Source: Smithella sp. (GTDB lineage: Bacteria; Desulfobacterota; Syntrophia; Syntrophales; Smithellaceae). Taken from it: a stretch of 55,650 nucleotides of DNA. Location of the stretch: NCBI GenBank assembly GCA_007244375.1, contig SCVW01000033.1, forward strand, positions 1 through 55,650, read 5' to 3'. The position numbers and the translations under genes were made by a program. Below, piece by piece: positions 35,080-42,890 of this stretch; positions within the stretch are counted from its first letter, which is position 1; every line of letters begins with the position of its first letter. The notes beneath the pieces are model-generated. The model did no database searches, had not been told where the DNA came from, and saw nothing but the letters and a program-made list of their open reading frames with translations.

Positions 35080-36255
35080 TTACGCTGAGACTTCCACGCG
35101 ATTGCGCCCGCCGTTTTTTGCCATATACAAAGCTTCGTCGGCTCGTGCAATGGTTCTTTCAATGTTTTCCTGCATTTTATACGCCGTCAAACCTATGGAA
35201 ACTGTAACTTTGGAATCAGGACCCAAACTCGGGAATAAACTCTTCTCCACACAATCGCGAATACGTTCAGCAAATATTTGCGCTGCCTGAAGATCCGTCT
35301 GGGTAAGCACGACTAAAAATTCTTCACCGCCATAACGTCCGCAAAAGTCCGTCTTACGTAAAACACTGCGGAGAACGGAAGCAAACGTTTTTAATACATA
35401 GTCGCCTGTTTGATGTCCATATGTATCGTTAATATTTTTAAATTTATCAATATCTATCATGGCCAAAGAAAAAACATCCCCAGTACGAATTGAGCGATTA
35501 CTCTCAGTTTCGATGAGATCCATCAGATGGGTACGATTGAAGAAACCTGTCAGGTCATCGTGAATAGCCATTTCCCGAATAACTGTTAAAGACGATTGAA
35601 GTTTTCTCCGGCTGACGCTCAGTTCACGGCGAAGAGAACTTATATTGCCTCCTATGAAAGAAACAGAAATCAGAACTACGGCAAGTCCGAACCATTTAAA
35701 AAGCTCTATTTTAAGATCGATATCTAGCGGACGAAAAATCTTCAGCAAACCAATATCTATTCCGTAAGTCAGCAGGGCAAAACCGCTAATGAACAAAAAC
35801 TGGCTGGTATAGAGGCGAAAAATACCGAACAAAAGGATAAGAATATACATCGAAAAAAGAAGGCCCTGTACCTTATAACCATAATACATTGCGTACATAA
35901 CAACCAAAATGGCAGCACACATCTGAATTGTAGTGAGGCTTGGATCCGACATCCGCAGATTGAGATCGCTACGAAAGACTATAAATAAAACAACGTTAAT
36001 CGTCAGAACAATAATCCCCAACCCGTATAGTGCCCGAAGATCCACGATACCTGCCAAATATGCAAAATAAGAAATTGAAATATTAAGTATGTAGACGGCG
36101 AATGTCACAAAAAAGCGACGGAGACGAAGAGCCTGCTTGGGATCATCCCTGGAAATAACAGAAAAATTAACGGCCATAACGGAAAGGTTGAAAGCCAGTT
36201 TAGACAATTTTTTCTTGATTCCGTTGATATTCAAAGAAAGGCTTTTATGAACCAT
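35080..36255 (-). CDS. membrane-anchored diguanylate cyclase (GGDEF)
   Basis: From the ATG at 36255 (MVHKSLSLN; a GTG at 36303 is the upstream alternative) the protein has about 391 residues. About six membrane segments fill residues 50-210, a short coiled linker (LRRELSVSRRKLQSSLTVIREM) follows, and the C-terminal half is a GGDEF domain with DDLTGFFNRTHL, IDIDKFKNINDTYGHQTGD and an intact active site GGEEF. The inhibitory RxxD site is present five residues before it (RKTD-FCGRY-GGEEF), so it should make c-di-GMP under product inhibition. The sensor part fits no family I know. Confidence 0.93.
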   Translation of the reverse strand: MVHKSLSLNINGIKKKLSKLAFNLSVMAVNFSVISRDDPKQALRLRRFFVTFAVYILNISISYFAYLAGIVDLRALYGLGIIVLTINVVLFIVFRSDLNLRMSDPSLTTIQMCAAILVVMYAMYYGYKVQGLLFSMYILILLFGIFRLYTSQFLFISGFALLTYGIDIGLLKIFRPLDIDLKIELFKWFGLAVVLISVSFIGGNISSLRRELSVSRRKLQSSLTVIREMAIHDDLTGFFNRTHLMDLIETESNRSIRTGDVFSLAMIDIDKFKNINDTYGHQTGDYVLKTFASVLRSVLRKTDFCGRYGGEEFLVVLTQTDLQAAQIFAERIRDCVEKSLFPSLGPDSKVTVSIGLTAYKMQENIERTIARADEALYMAKNGGRNRVEVSA

Positions 36256-36383
36256 AATTTCTTTGGCAAAGATTAATTTTAATATTTGTACTAAAAAAAT
36301 CACTTCATGTCAATTAAGTGTGCCAATCCTGTTCCGCTCCGCTCGTTTTACCACGGCGCTACGCGTGCTCTCAACGAGTGTCA

Positions 36384-37487
36384 CTAAAGTATTGTTCTTC
36401 TTCCGTTGTATCTTTCGGTATCGTAATATTTTTCCACATCAACCAGTTGCAATTTATTGATAACCCCTTCCAGAGGTGCGGTGGCAATTTCTCCGTGCTG
36501 CAAACTTACCATACGTCCGAACTCTCCTTTGACAATCATATCGATAGCGGCAACGCCAAACCACCTGGCCATCAGGCGATCATGGGCTGAAGGCGTTCCG
36601 CCGCGCTGGAGATGGCTTAAGATGATATGACGTGATTCTAATCCCGTTTTCCTTTGAATTTCATTTGCGATATAAGCGGCTATTCCACCCATCGAAACAT
36701 GCCCGAAATCATCTACATGACTGTCTTTTACAAATTCCTGCTGTCCTAAAGGTTTAGCCCCTTCCGCCGCTACAAGAATAGAATATTTAATTTCACGACC
36801 CTGCCGTTCACGCAAGAGCTCGCATACTTTATCCATATCGAAAGGATATTCCGGTATAAGGATGATATAAGCTCCGCTGCTCTCACCACCACGTAAAGCA
36901 AGCCAGCCTGCATTGCGTCCCATTGTTTCCACAACAAAAATACGGCCGTGAGAACCGGCAGTCGTTCTCAAGCGGTCGATTTCCTCCATAATAATATTAA
37001 CCGCTGTGTCAAAACCCAGAGAATACTCTGTGCCCGCAAGGTCCATGTCAATCGTTTTTGGTATTCCTACTGTCTTAATGCCCAGCTTATGCAATTTATA
37101 AGCAACGCCCAGAGTATCTTCTCCACCGATAGCGACAATGGCATCAATGCCCAGTTTCTTTACGTTTTCAATTAACTTTCCCGAACGATCATTTTTCGGA
37201 TTAAAGGGATTTGTTCGCGATGTTCCCAGATTCGTTCCGCCATAGCGATCCCAGGTCCTGACAATCTCTTCATCCAGAGGCTTGATGTATCTCGCACAGC
37301 TTCTTTGATCTTCAGGATCAACCTCTACTAGGCCTTTCCAACCATCTGTAATACCAATAACCTCAAAGGATATGGAACGGTTCGCTACCATTTTGGGATC
37401 AAGCGCGCTTTTTGTGACCCATTTAATTGTTCCGTTTAATCCGGGGCAATCTCCCCCGCCAGTCAATACAGCTATTTTTATTTTCAT
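36384..37487 (-). CDS. 6-phosphofructokinase, probably pyrophosphate-dependent
   Basis: The 367-residue protein has the PFK opening IAVLTGGGDCPGLNG, AIGGEDTLGVA, IPKTIDMDLAGTEYSLGFDTAV with the catalytic Asp147, VVETMGRNAGWLAL and SHLQRGGTPSAHDR. In ATP enzymes the motif is GGDGS with a Gly before TID; here Asp124 (GGEDT) and Lys144 (PKTID) occupy the two positions that set phosphoryl donor choice, the combination found in PPi-dependent enzymes. The Asn usual in TIDND is Met. A PPi enzyme would be reversible and would suit a low-energy anaerobe. It is divergent from prmA. Confidence 0.88.
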   Translation of the reverse strand: MKIKIAVLTGGGDCPGLNGTIKWVTKSALDPKMVANRSISFEVIGITDGWKGLVEVDPEDQRSCARYIKPLDEEIVRTWDRYGGTNLGTSRTNPFNPKNDRSGKLIENVKKLGIDAIVAIGGEDTLGVAYKLHKLGIKTVGIPKTIDMDLAGTEYSLGFDTAVNIIMEEIDRLRTTAGSHGRIFVVETMGRNAGWLALRGGESSGAYIILIPEYPFDMDKVCELLRERQGREIKYSILVAAEGAKPLGQQEFVKDSHVDDFGHVSMGGIAAYIANEIQRKTGLESRHIILSHLQRGGTPSAHDRLMARWFGVAAIDMIVKGEFGRMVSLQHGEIATAPLEGVINKLQLVDVEKYYDTERYNGRRTIL

Positions 37488-37719
37488 AATTTTTGCTCTC
37501 CGATATTTTGAAAATTAAAATACCTTAATAATGTTTATAGTGGATATAATTAAATATATTTTATCAGTTTCCGGCCAACTTTTACAAGGGAAACTCTTTT
37601 TCATATTATAAACATATTACCATAAAAATATCCTTGTTTTTATTTTATGTTTATTATGCGTGCTTGAAATATTACTCAAAAGAATATATAAATGTTTTAA
37701 ATCTTCAGCAGGATTATTC

Positions 37720-38661
37720 ATGACAGAGAAAGAACAGGAGAAATGGCTGAAAGTTGAGATATCGGCTCCTTCAGAGCTAATGGACGCGTTGGGAAATTTT
37801 CTCACCGAAACCGGCGCTCAGGGTGTGTTCCAGGAATCATTGACACCTCAAACACCCGGTGATTTTCCGGAACCGATAATTGAAGAGATACTCAAAGCCT
37901 ATTTCCCGCAGGACAGTCGCACTGAAAAAAGATTGGCGGCATTGGAAAAATACATCGACAGTTTGCATGAAATATTTCCTGAATCCGAAAAACCTTCGTT
38001 CACAGTCGAAAATATTTCTGATCCGAACTGGGGAGAACAATGGAAAAAATATTTTCAACCCATAAGGGTAAGCAACAATATTATCGTCAAGCCGACGTGG
38101 GAACGATATACGCCTTCCAGCCGCGATATCGTCATTGAAATCGATCCCGGAATGGCTTTTGGTACCGGCCAGCACCCATCAACCAGAATGTGTATCGAAG
38201 CAATTGAAAATACAATAATGAAAGACCGTTCTATTAACGAATGGAAAGTCTTGGATGTCGGCTGCGGCACAGGTATTCTCGGTATAACGGCCGCCAAAAT
38301 GGGCGCTCAGGACGTTATCTGCGTGGATATCGATAAAAAGGCTGTGGAAATTGCCGCTGAAAACGCGGCCATTAATAATGTAAAATCTTCCTTGCGCATT
38401 CTAAATAAAAATGTTGTTGCCATCGACAAACCACGCAACTTAATCATTGCCAATCTTACTGCAAAACTGCTTTTAACTCTCCGTCCAAACCTTATTCAAT
38501 TGCTATTGCCGGAAGGATATATGATTATTTCGGGTATAATTGAACAGGATATTAAAATTATCGAAGAACAATTTATCGCCAATACGCTTACCATATACCA
38601 AGTAATTACGGAAAAAGAATGGGTTTGCTACATTCTCAAAAAGAAGGCCGCCAGCGCTTAA
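37720..38661 (+). CDS. prmA: ribosomal protein L11 methyltransferase
   Basis: From the ATG at 37720 (AGGA 8 nt upstream; an in-frame start at 37660 would add 20 residues lacking homology) the protein has 313 residues. The N-terminal substrate-recognition domain is followed by PDPNWGEQWKKYFQPI-like segment (ISDPNWGEQWKKYF), IEIDPGMAFGTGQHPSTRMC, SAM motif VLDVGCGTGILGI and NLTAKLLLTLRP. It trimethylates L11 at several lysines and the N-terminus. rsmE follows 46 bp later on the same strand. Confidence 0.95.
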   Translation: MTEKEQEKWLKVEISAPSELMDALGNFLTETGAQGVFQESLTPQTPGDFPEPIIEEILKAYFPQDSRTEKRLAALEKYIDSLHEIFPESEKPSFTVENISDPNWGEQWKKYFQPIRVSNNIIVKPTWERYTPSSRDIVIEIDPGMAFGTGQHPSTRMCIEAIENTIMKDRSINEWKVLDVGCGTGILGITAAKMGAQDVICVDIDKKAVEIAAENAAINNVKSSLRILNKNVVAIDKPRNLIIANLTAKLLLTLRPNLIQLLLPEGYMIISGIIEQDIKIIEEQFIANTLTIYQVITEKEWVCYILKKKAASA

Positions 38662-38707
38662 CCGCAACATTCTTACTACTGAAACATCAAAAACTTGAGG
38701 TTAAACC

Positions 38708-39469
38708 TTGACTATTCCCCGAATATACAGCCCGGAGTCTCTGGAAAATAAAACAAACTGCGAATTAGAAGCGGACAATCTAAAATATTTAAAGCAGGTA
38801 ATGCGCCTTAAACAAGGTGACAGGATCAGAATTTTCGATGGTTTTGGTCTTGAGTTTGAAGCCGTAATCAAAGAGTTTTATGCAAAATCCGTTTTGATAG
38901 AATTAGGTCAAAAAATTCCAACAGCAGAGAAAGAAATCTGCGTCACGCTGGCTCAGGCAATTCCCAAAGCCGGCAAGATGGATACTATTGTGAAAAGCGC
39001 CGCGGAACTGGGAACTGACGTAATTATCCCTTTTAATGCCGCACGATCAATCGGCTGTATCGCCGGCGAAAAAAGTTCTCTAAAAGTAGCACGCTGGCAA
39101 AAGATAGCTGCAGAAGCGGCACGATCAAGCCACAGCAGTTATGTAACAAAAATCTCGAAAGTTTTGTCTTTTGTTGATATGCTAACAATTGTTTCCGGGG
39201 ATACGTTGAAATTAATCTTCTGGGAAGAAGAATCACAAAAATCAATTAAGGATGTATTGACTGATAAAGCTTTTATTGCCATAAGAAACTTTTTTGTCGT
39301 TATCGGGCCGGAAGGCGGTTTTTCGAAAGACGAGATATGCATGGCCAAAGAAAACGGCTTTATTTCGGTTAGCCTTGGCAAACAAATTTTAAAGGTGGAA
39401 ACGGCAACATCGGCAATAATATCAATAATTCAATATGAGAAAGGGATTTTCAGCAATAGACTGCTGTAG
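38708..39469 (+). CDS. rsmE: 16S rRNA m3U1498 methyltransferase
   Basis: The 253-residue protein has the SPOUT-type C-terminal knot of RsmE: VVIGPEGGFSKDEICMAKENGF and VSLGKQILKVETATSAIISII, and the PUA-like N-terminal part (YLKQVMRLKQGDRIRIFDGFG). It methylates U1498 of 16S rRNA. It uses a TTG start with GAGGT upstream, and pairs with prmA in the usual order. Confidence 0.96.
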   Translation: MTIPRIYSPESLENKTNCELEADNLKYLKQVMRLKQGDRIRIFDGFGLEFEAVIKEFYAKSVLIELGQKIPTAEKEICVTLAQAIPKAGKMDTIVKSAAELGTDVIIPFNAARSIGCIAGEKSSLKVARWQKIAAEAARSSHSSYVTKISKVLSFVDMLTIVSGDTLKLIFWEEESQKSIKDVLTDKAFIAIRNFFVVIGPEGGFSKDEICMAKENGFISVSLGKQILKVETATSAIISIIQYEKGIFSNRLL

Positions 39470-39477
39470 GTAAAAAA

Positions 39478-40011
39478 ATGACCATTTACAAATTTGCCGG
39501 TTTTTGGCGTCGCCTGATAGCGTTTATGATTGACAACACAATCGTCACTATTATTTTTTCCATTTTGTGCATAATTGCTACCATGGCATATGTATGGGGA
39601 GCGATTTCCGGAAATAGTGACGCTTGGATTGTCGATATAACTGATCCCACATCTTCTCTTTCGTTAATGTTTATGTCTTTCCTGTTTTATACCTTTATTA
39701 TGCTTACTTATTTTACTTATTTTCATGGCGTTACGGGCCGCACGCCAGGCAAAATGCTTCTTGGATTACAGGTTGTTTCTACCGATGGAACACCGATTTC
39801 TTTCGGTACTGCTTTTTTGAGAGCAGTTGGCTATTTGATTTCAAGTTTATTATTTACTTTTCCACTTGGTTTTATCTGGGCTGCGTTTGATAAAAGAAAG
39901 CAAGGCTGGCACGATAAAATAGCCGGAACAGTTGTTATTATCAGGGAACAGCAAAATAACAGTGCAGGCCTCTCAATTCCCGAGAATACTGCTAATATAC
40001 CAATCTCATAA
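39478..40011 (+). CDS. RDD-family membrane protein
   Basis: The 177-residue protein starts with the family signature FAGFWRRLIAFMIDNTIV and has three or four membrane helices, GVTGRTPGKMLLGLQVVSTDGTPISFGTAFLRAVGYLIS, and a late DKRKQGWHDKIAGTVVI. RDD proteins are of uncertain function; some act in ion exchange. It begins 8 bp after the rsmE stop, so the three genes prmA-rsmE-RDD form one unit. Confidence 0.92.
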   Translation: MTIYKFAGFWRRLIAFMIDNTIVTIIFSILCIIATMAYVWGAISGNSDAWIVDITDPTSSLSLMFMSFLFYTFIMLTYFTYFHGVTGRTPGKMLLGLQVVSTDGTPISFGTAFLRAVGYLISSLLFTFPLGFIWAAFDKRKQGWHDKIAGTVVIIREQQNNSAGLSIPENTANIPIS

Positions 40012-40090
40012 AAAAGCAAAGAACATGGCGAGACGTTGAAACAACTGATAATTAAAGATATAATAACACATGCAACTAGTCAAAAAAACC

Positions 40091-40117
40091 TTGACAAAAG
40101 AACCCTTCTTCTATAGA
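40091..40117 (+). promoter_or_regulatory. probable promoter of tRNA-Phe
   Basis: TTGACA (40091-40096), a short 15-bp spacer and TATAGA (40112-40117), placed 35 bp before the mature tRNA 5' end. The spacer is below the optimum, so the call is moderate. Confidence 0.5.
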
Positions 40118-40152
40118 CGATTGCCTTGTTTTACCGGATTAATTAAGTATGT

Positions 40153-40228
40153 GGGTCGGTAGCTCAGTCGGTAGAGCATCGGACTGAAAATCCGAGTGTC
40201 GGCAGTTCAATTCTGCCCTGACCCACCA
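40153..40228 (+). tRNA. tRNA-Phe (GAA)
   Basis: 76 nt including an encoded CCA end. The acceptor stem GGGTCGG pairs with CTGACCC (one G-T), the D-arm is GCTC-AGTCGGTA-GAGC, the anticodon loop CTGAAAA holds GAA between the stems TCGGA and TCCGA, and the T-arm GGCAG-TTCAATT-CTGCC is regular. All arms fold without mismatches apart from the wobble. Confidence 0.97.
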
Positions 40229-40256
40229 TCGAAATCAAGGGGTTGCAAGTTTTAAT

Positions 40257-40279
40257 GGGGCTTGCGCCCCTTCTTTTTT
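40257..40279 (+). terminator. terminator after tRNA-Phe
   Basis: GGGGC-TTGC-GCCCC followed by TTCTTTTTT, 28 bp after the CCA end. Confidence 0.88.
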
Positions 40280-40289
40280 GGGGAATTGT

Positions 40290-40322
40290 GATCTCATCCC
40301 GGCCTATCGGCCGAGGTGAGAT
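40290..40322 (-). terminator. stem-loop at the end of the glycyl radical enzyme operon
   Basis: ATCTCAtcCCGGCC-TATC-GGCCGagGTGAGAT, a long stem with two imperfect pairs, 26 bp after the glycyl radical enzyme stop codon on the minus strand. No clear T-run follows, so its role as the operon terminator is inferred from position. Confidence 0.5.
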
Positions 40323-40347
40323 TAAACTTTTCAGATAAAATATTTAC

Positions 40348-42747
40348 TTAACAACTAAAAGATTGCTCCGTTCTCTTGATAATTTCATCCTGAATCTTGT
40401 TGTCAAGGTCGATGAAATACGCAGAGTATCCGGCAACTCTGACGATAAGGTTCTCATATTTCTCCGGTTTCTTCTTCGCATCCAACAAAGTTGCCTTACT
40501 CACGCAATTAAACTGAACGTGATGGAGCCCCATATCACGCACGGTCTTGAGATACCCCCTCATGAGCTCATAGTTCTCCGGATCGAAGAATACCGGCATG
40601 AACTTTTGATTGAGGAGCATGTTACCGGTCTTGAGAGGATCGACCTTGGCAACGGATCTTATCGTAGCCGTCGGGCCACTGATGTCTCTGCCCTGAACCG
40701 GGGAGATCGTTCCGTCGTGGAAAGGTTCATTGGCCCTTCTTCCATCGAAGGTTGCCGGCATGAGCATTCCGGCAGCTATTGGACCTGATGCGGTTGTACC
40801 ATCCATTATATATCGGTTACCGTATATGTCGATTGACTTGTCGCACTCCTCTTTAACTTTGACCATTATATCTCTGGAGAACATGTCGACATAGTCGTTA
40901 TCGTTACCAAACCTCGGCACCTCCTCCTCAATCATCTTATAGAGCTTTTCGTACTTGCCCTCATAGTTGTTATCCACTGCTTTTACAAAATCCTCTAATG
41001 TGTATTTCTTCTTTTCAAAGACCAGCATTTTTATCGCGGCAAAAGCGTCTGCTGCGTTATTGCATCCCAATACGAGATGGTGGCGCAGCCCCAGGTACTC
41101 CCAATCCCTCATGTCGCATGCTTTCTCAATGTTGCCATCGAGTATTGCAGACAGGAACGGGCGAGGAACGTAAACCTTCTGGAGCACGTCTGCCATATTG
41201 GCAAGCTGTGTCAGCACCATTATCGCATGTTCTATCTGCCTGCAAAAGGCTTTCCAAACATCGTCAATTGTTTTCATCGTCGATACGGGTGGCGCAGCCA
41301 CGCTTGCCTGCGACCCCAAGAATTTACCTTCATTTAGTGTCATCGTTACGCACATTGGAAGTAACAAAGCGCCGGTATGGCCTGCCCGATAATGAATGTT
41401 TTTGCCCGGGATTACAGGCTGCATGCAGTTGTTGATGCTGTAATTTCTTGCATCCTCTACGCTTGCGCCGATACCCATGAGTCTGGGTACATTAACCTTG
41501 TCGTTAAACATTGCCGGCTGCGAACATCCCGTGTGGACGCATTTAAAAACGGCGTCGAATAGTGCAGTCGGCGTTCCGTCGTGCATGCGGACAGCTATCT
41601 GCGGGGCAACGGTCTGGAGTTCGCCTGTTACTTCAAGCGCTATATAGGTGATCTCATTCGTCATGTCATTGCCGAATTCATCGACTCCGCCCAATGTCAT
41701 CGTCTGCCAGCCGAGTCCGCCACCACCATTGTTTACCCACTGCGGAGGCTGCACGTATCCACCCTCCTGCATCTTTACCCAAACCGATTCGACCAATTCC
41801 TTCGCGCCTTCTCTTGTAATAAACCCTTTCTTAAGATCATTTTCGTAATACGGATACAATACCTTATCAAAACGTATTCCGTTACCAACCTGAGGAACAT
41901 CAATATAATTCACGATGAAATTGATAAAGATGAAACTCTGTATCGCTTCATGCAGATTCCTCGCCGGGCAGGCAGGTACCTGATTGCATACCTCGATCAT
42001 CCTATCAAGTTCTTTTAATCTCTGAGGATCGGAACCCTTTTTCTTTTCATTCTCGAGAAGTTTCGCGTATCTCTTGCCCCATCTGGCAACCGCCTCGCAG
42101 GATATTTTCATCGCGCGGAGCTCATCGAGCATGTTCATGCGCTTTTCAGTTTGGATTGAAATGTCGTTCAACACCTCTTCAAACTTCTTGTCTATCTCGG
42201 CAATTATTCCGTTTATTCCGACTTTCATTACCTTCTCGAAATTCGGAGTACACATTTCCCATTGCCACATCCATGGTGCCGAGGGCAGTTCGCCGACTTT
42301 CCACGGTATCCAATCCGGAACATAGGCTCTCTCCCTTCCCTGAATACTGCAATGCTCCCAATACTTGAACTGCTCGTCGAGTTCAGCCTTCTCTGAATCG
42401 TTCAGCATTGCGGAGTAGTCCGGCAGACGTCTGATGGTCTTGGAAAGCCATCTCCAGTAAAGCTCCGGATAGATGGGCACGCTTGCCTCTGTGCTTGCAA
42501 AGCATCCGACCAAAAGCTCATTAGGTCTTGTATAAAGAGTCATCGTGTCCAAATATTCCGCCATTGCCTTTGCCCTTCTTATAGCGAAGGATTCACCTTC
42601 CGTCTCCTTGTAGACCTTGGTCGCTACCCTGGAACGCTCCAGACAAATTCTCATTCCTGTTTTAACGGCTCTTTTATCAGCGACACGGCCTAAAGTTTTG
42701 ATGTGCGTGTCGTCGCGTAATAACTGATTTCTTGCTGTAGACGCCAT
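40348..42747 (-). CDS. glycyl radical enzyme of unassigned class
   Basis: The 799-residue protein is a complete pyruvate formate-lyase-superfamily enzyme. The C-terminal glycyl radical motif is RVAGYSAYF (radical Gly773), preceded by GLHHVQFNCVSKATLLDA. The catalytic cysteine is C441 in SINNCMQPVIPGKN. Diol/glycerol dehydratases, choline and isethionate lyases and arylacetate decarboxylases have Cys-x-Glu here; this protein has Gln443. PFL has Cys-Cys, also absent. Loss of the base is shared with fumarate-adding synthases, which usually come with small subunits and an activase not found here. No activating enzyme is encoded in the window. It is the last gene of the AtuA/acyl-CoA operon, 143 bp after AtuA, with its own strong ribosome binding site (GGGGGG). 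Substrate unknown. Confidence 0.93.
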   Translation of the reverse strand: MASTARNQLLRDDTHIKTLGRVADKRAVKTGMRICLERSRVATKVYKETEGESFAIRRAKAMAEYLDTMTLYTRPNELLVGCFASTEASVPIYPELYWRWLSKTIRRLPDYSAMLNDSEKAELDEQFKYWEHCSIQGRERAYVPDWIPWKVGELPSAPWMWQWEMCTPNFEKVMKVGINGIIAEIDKKFEEVLNDISIQTEKRMNMLDELRAMKISCEAVARWGKRYAKLLENEKKKGSDPQRLKELDRMIEVCNQVPACPARNLHEAIQSFIFINFIVNYIDVPQVGNGIRFDKVLYPYYENDLKKGFITREGAKELVESVWVKMQEGGYVQPPQWVNNGGGGLGWQTMTLGGVDEFGNDMTNEITYIALEVTGELQTVAPQIAVRMHDGTPTALFDAVFKCVHTGCSQPAMFNDKVNVPRLMGIGASVEDARNYSINNCMQPVIPGKNIHYRAGHTGALLLPMCVTMTLNEGKFLGSQASVAAPPVSTMKTIDDVWKAFCRQIEHAIMVLTQLANMADVLQKVYVPRPFLSAILDGNIEKACDMRDWEYLGLRHHLVLGCNNAADAFAAIKMLVFEKKKYTLEDFVKAVDNNYEGKYEKLYKMIEEEVPRFGNDNDYVDMFSRDIMVKVKEECDKSIDIYGNRYIMDGTTASGPIAAGMLMPATFDGRRANEPFHDGTISPVQGRDISGPTATIRSVAKVDPLKTGNMLLNQKFMPVFFDPENYELMRGYLKTVRDMGLHHVQFNCVSKATLLDAKKKPEKYENLIVRVAGYSAYFIDLDNKIQDEIIKRTEQSFSC

Positions 42748-42890
42748 AAATAATTCCCCCCTTTTGTTTGAAGATAAAACTATTTATTTGTTCTTTGTTA
42801 AACCATGGTCACCATTTAAGTTTCCCACGCTCACATTTTTTGAACCAACAGCTTTTAATCAATTCAATTATTGCCAATCATCAATATAAT

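Noticed and set aside
40363-42368. Plus-strand ORFs across the glycyl radical enzyme gene
   Set aside because: Shadows of the minus-strand gene; no start signals and no domain. No small GRE subunit is hidden here.
40348-42747. Pyruvate formate-lyase
   Set aside because: The Cys-Cys pair of PFL is absent; the active-site motif is NNCMQP and there is no formate transporter or PflA nearby.
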